From: Gymnodinialimonas sp. 57CJ19
GTDB lineage: Bacteria > Pseudomonadota > Alphaproteobacteria > Rhodobacterales > Rhodobacteraceae
Assembly (NCBI RefSeq): GCF_038396845.1
Contig: NZ_CP151587.1
Location: forward strand, 1,338,001 to 1,402,000
Direction: 5' to 3'
Length of the DNA: 64,000 nt
Below are positions 63,795 through 64,000 of this stretch, in pieces. The position numbers and the translations under genes were made by a program. The stretch's first letter is position 1. Every line of letters begins with the position of its first letter. The notes below the pieces were generated by a model. The model saw nothing but the letters and a program-made list of their open reading frames with translations, was not told the origin of the DNA and made no database searches.

Positions 63795-64000
63795 TCACTC
63801 CGCTGGTGTTGCAGCGGGAATAGGGCGGGATGCCCGTTTGGGCGCCCCAACACGTAAGCGCCGATCCGACAGCGAAAGCCCTCCGCCGAATACAAGCATC
63901 GCAGCTCCGATCCAGATGAAGTTTACGAATGGCTCATAGAGGATGCGCAGCGTCCAAGCCCCTCGGGCCTCGGCCTGCGCGTCGGCGGGCTCGGCCAGTG
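63795..64000 (-). CDS. ccmF: Haem lyase subunit CcmF (C-terminal end only)
   Basis: Only the last ~67 codons are in the window. They read WTLRILYEPFVNFIWIGAAM and LVFGGGLSLSDRRLRVGAPK, the last membrane helix and tail conserved in CcmF, and end at TGA 63795-63797. The rest lies to the right of the window. Confidence 0.9.
   Translation of the reverse strand, partial: LAEPADAQAEARGAWTLRILYEPFVNFIWIGAAMLVFGGGLSLSDRRLRVGAPKRASRPIPAATPAE

Noticed and set aside
1-64000. CRISPR array, tRNA, rRNA, integrase or att sites
   Set aside because: No regularly spaced repeats, no tRNA T-loop or cloverleaf, and no integrase gene were recognised by eye; a tool search could still find short RNAs.

Overview
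The window reads as a GC-rich alphaproteobacterial chromosome segment, most likely Rhodobacterales (Roseobacter/Rhodobacter type). The evidence is the hmu haem-uptake locus architecture, the aerobic 2-aminobenzoyl-CoA operon, the ccm gene order and the ATGA-type translational coupling of most genes. This is inference from protein family resemblance; no rRNA or tRNA was seen.

Region 1 (1-6962) is a TonB-type haem-uptake locus in decay. exbD, exbB, a small secreted protein and the receptor hmuR lie on the minus strand; hmuS, hmuT and hmuUV lie on the plus strand. hmuR has two in-frame stop codons. hmuU and hmuV are collapsed into one frameshifted remnant by an internal deletion. exbD has Ala where the conserved membrane Asp is expected. 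hmuS and hmuT look intact.

Region 2 (7331-16674) encodes anthranilate breakdown through 2-aminobenzoyl-CoA: a divergent glutaryl-CoA dehydrogenase and an operon of monooxygenase/reductase, SDR, MarR regulator, enoyl-CoA hydratase, acyl-CoA dehydrogenase, CoA ligase, thioesterase and RidA protein. A perfect 9-bp inverted repeat lies in the divergent promoter region.

Region 3 (17384-59436) is a mosaic metal-handling island. It holds a nickel-type MFS exporter with a CsoR/RcnR-family repressor; a HupE operon; cardiolipin synthase; a multicopper oxidase; a ZntA-type ATPase operon with a TRAP QM pair; ZIP and CDF transporters; two SCO proteins; PCu(A)C; three DsbA and two DsbB proteins; three L,D-transpeptidases; an M23 peptidase; CopA, CueR and CopZ; a solitary Rieske protein; and a minus-strand operon of multicopper oxidase plus four c-type cytochromes and DsbA. 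Two adjacent IS3-family (IS407-like) elements interrupt a second, truncated CDF copy. Nine MerR-type promoters (-35, 19-bp spacer with dyad, -10) link many of these genes into copper-like (TTCCAG/TTCCGG) and zinc/lead-like (CTATAG or CTCCAG) regulons, including genes not normally considered metal-resistance genes.

Region 4 (59471-64000) is the thiol/cytochrome c maturation block: a DsbD-like protein, then ccmI, ccmH, ccmG and the end of ccmF on the minus strand. It could supply haem attachment for the island's cytochromes.
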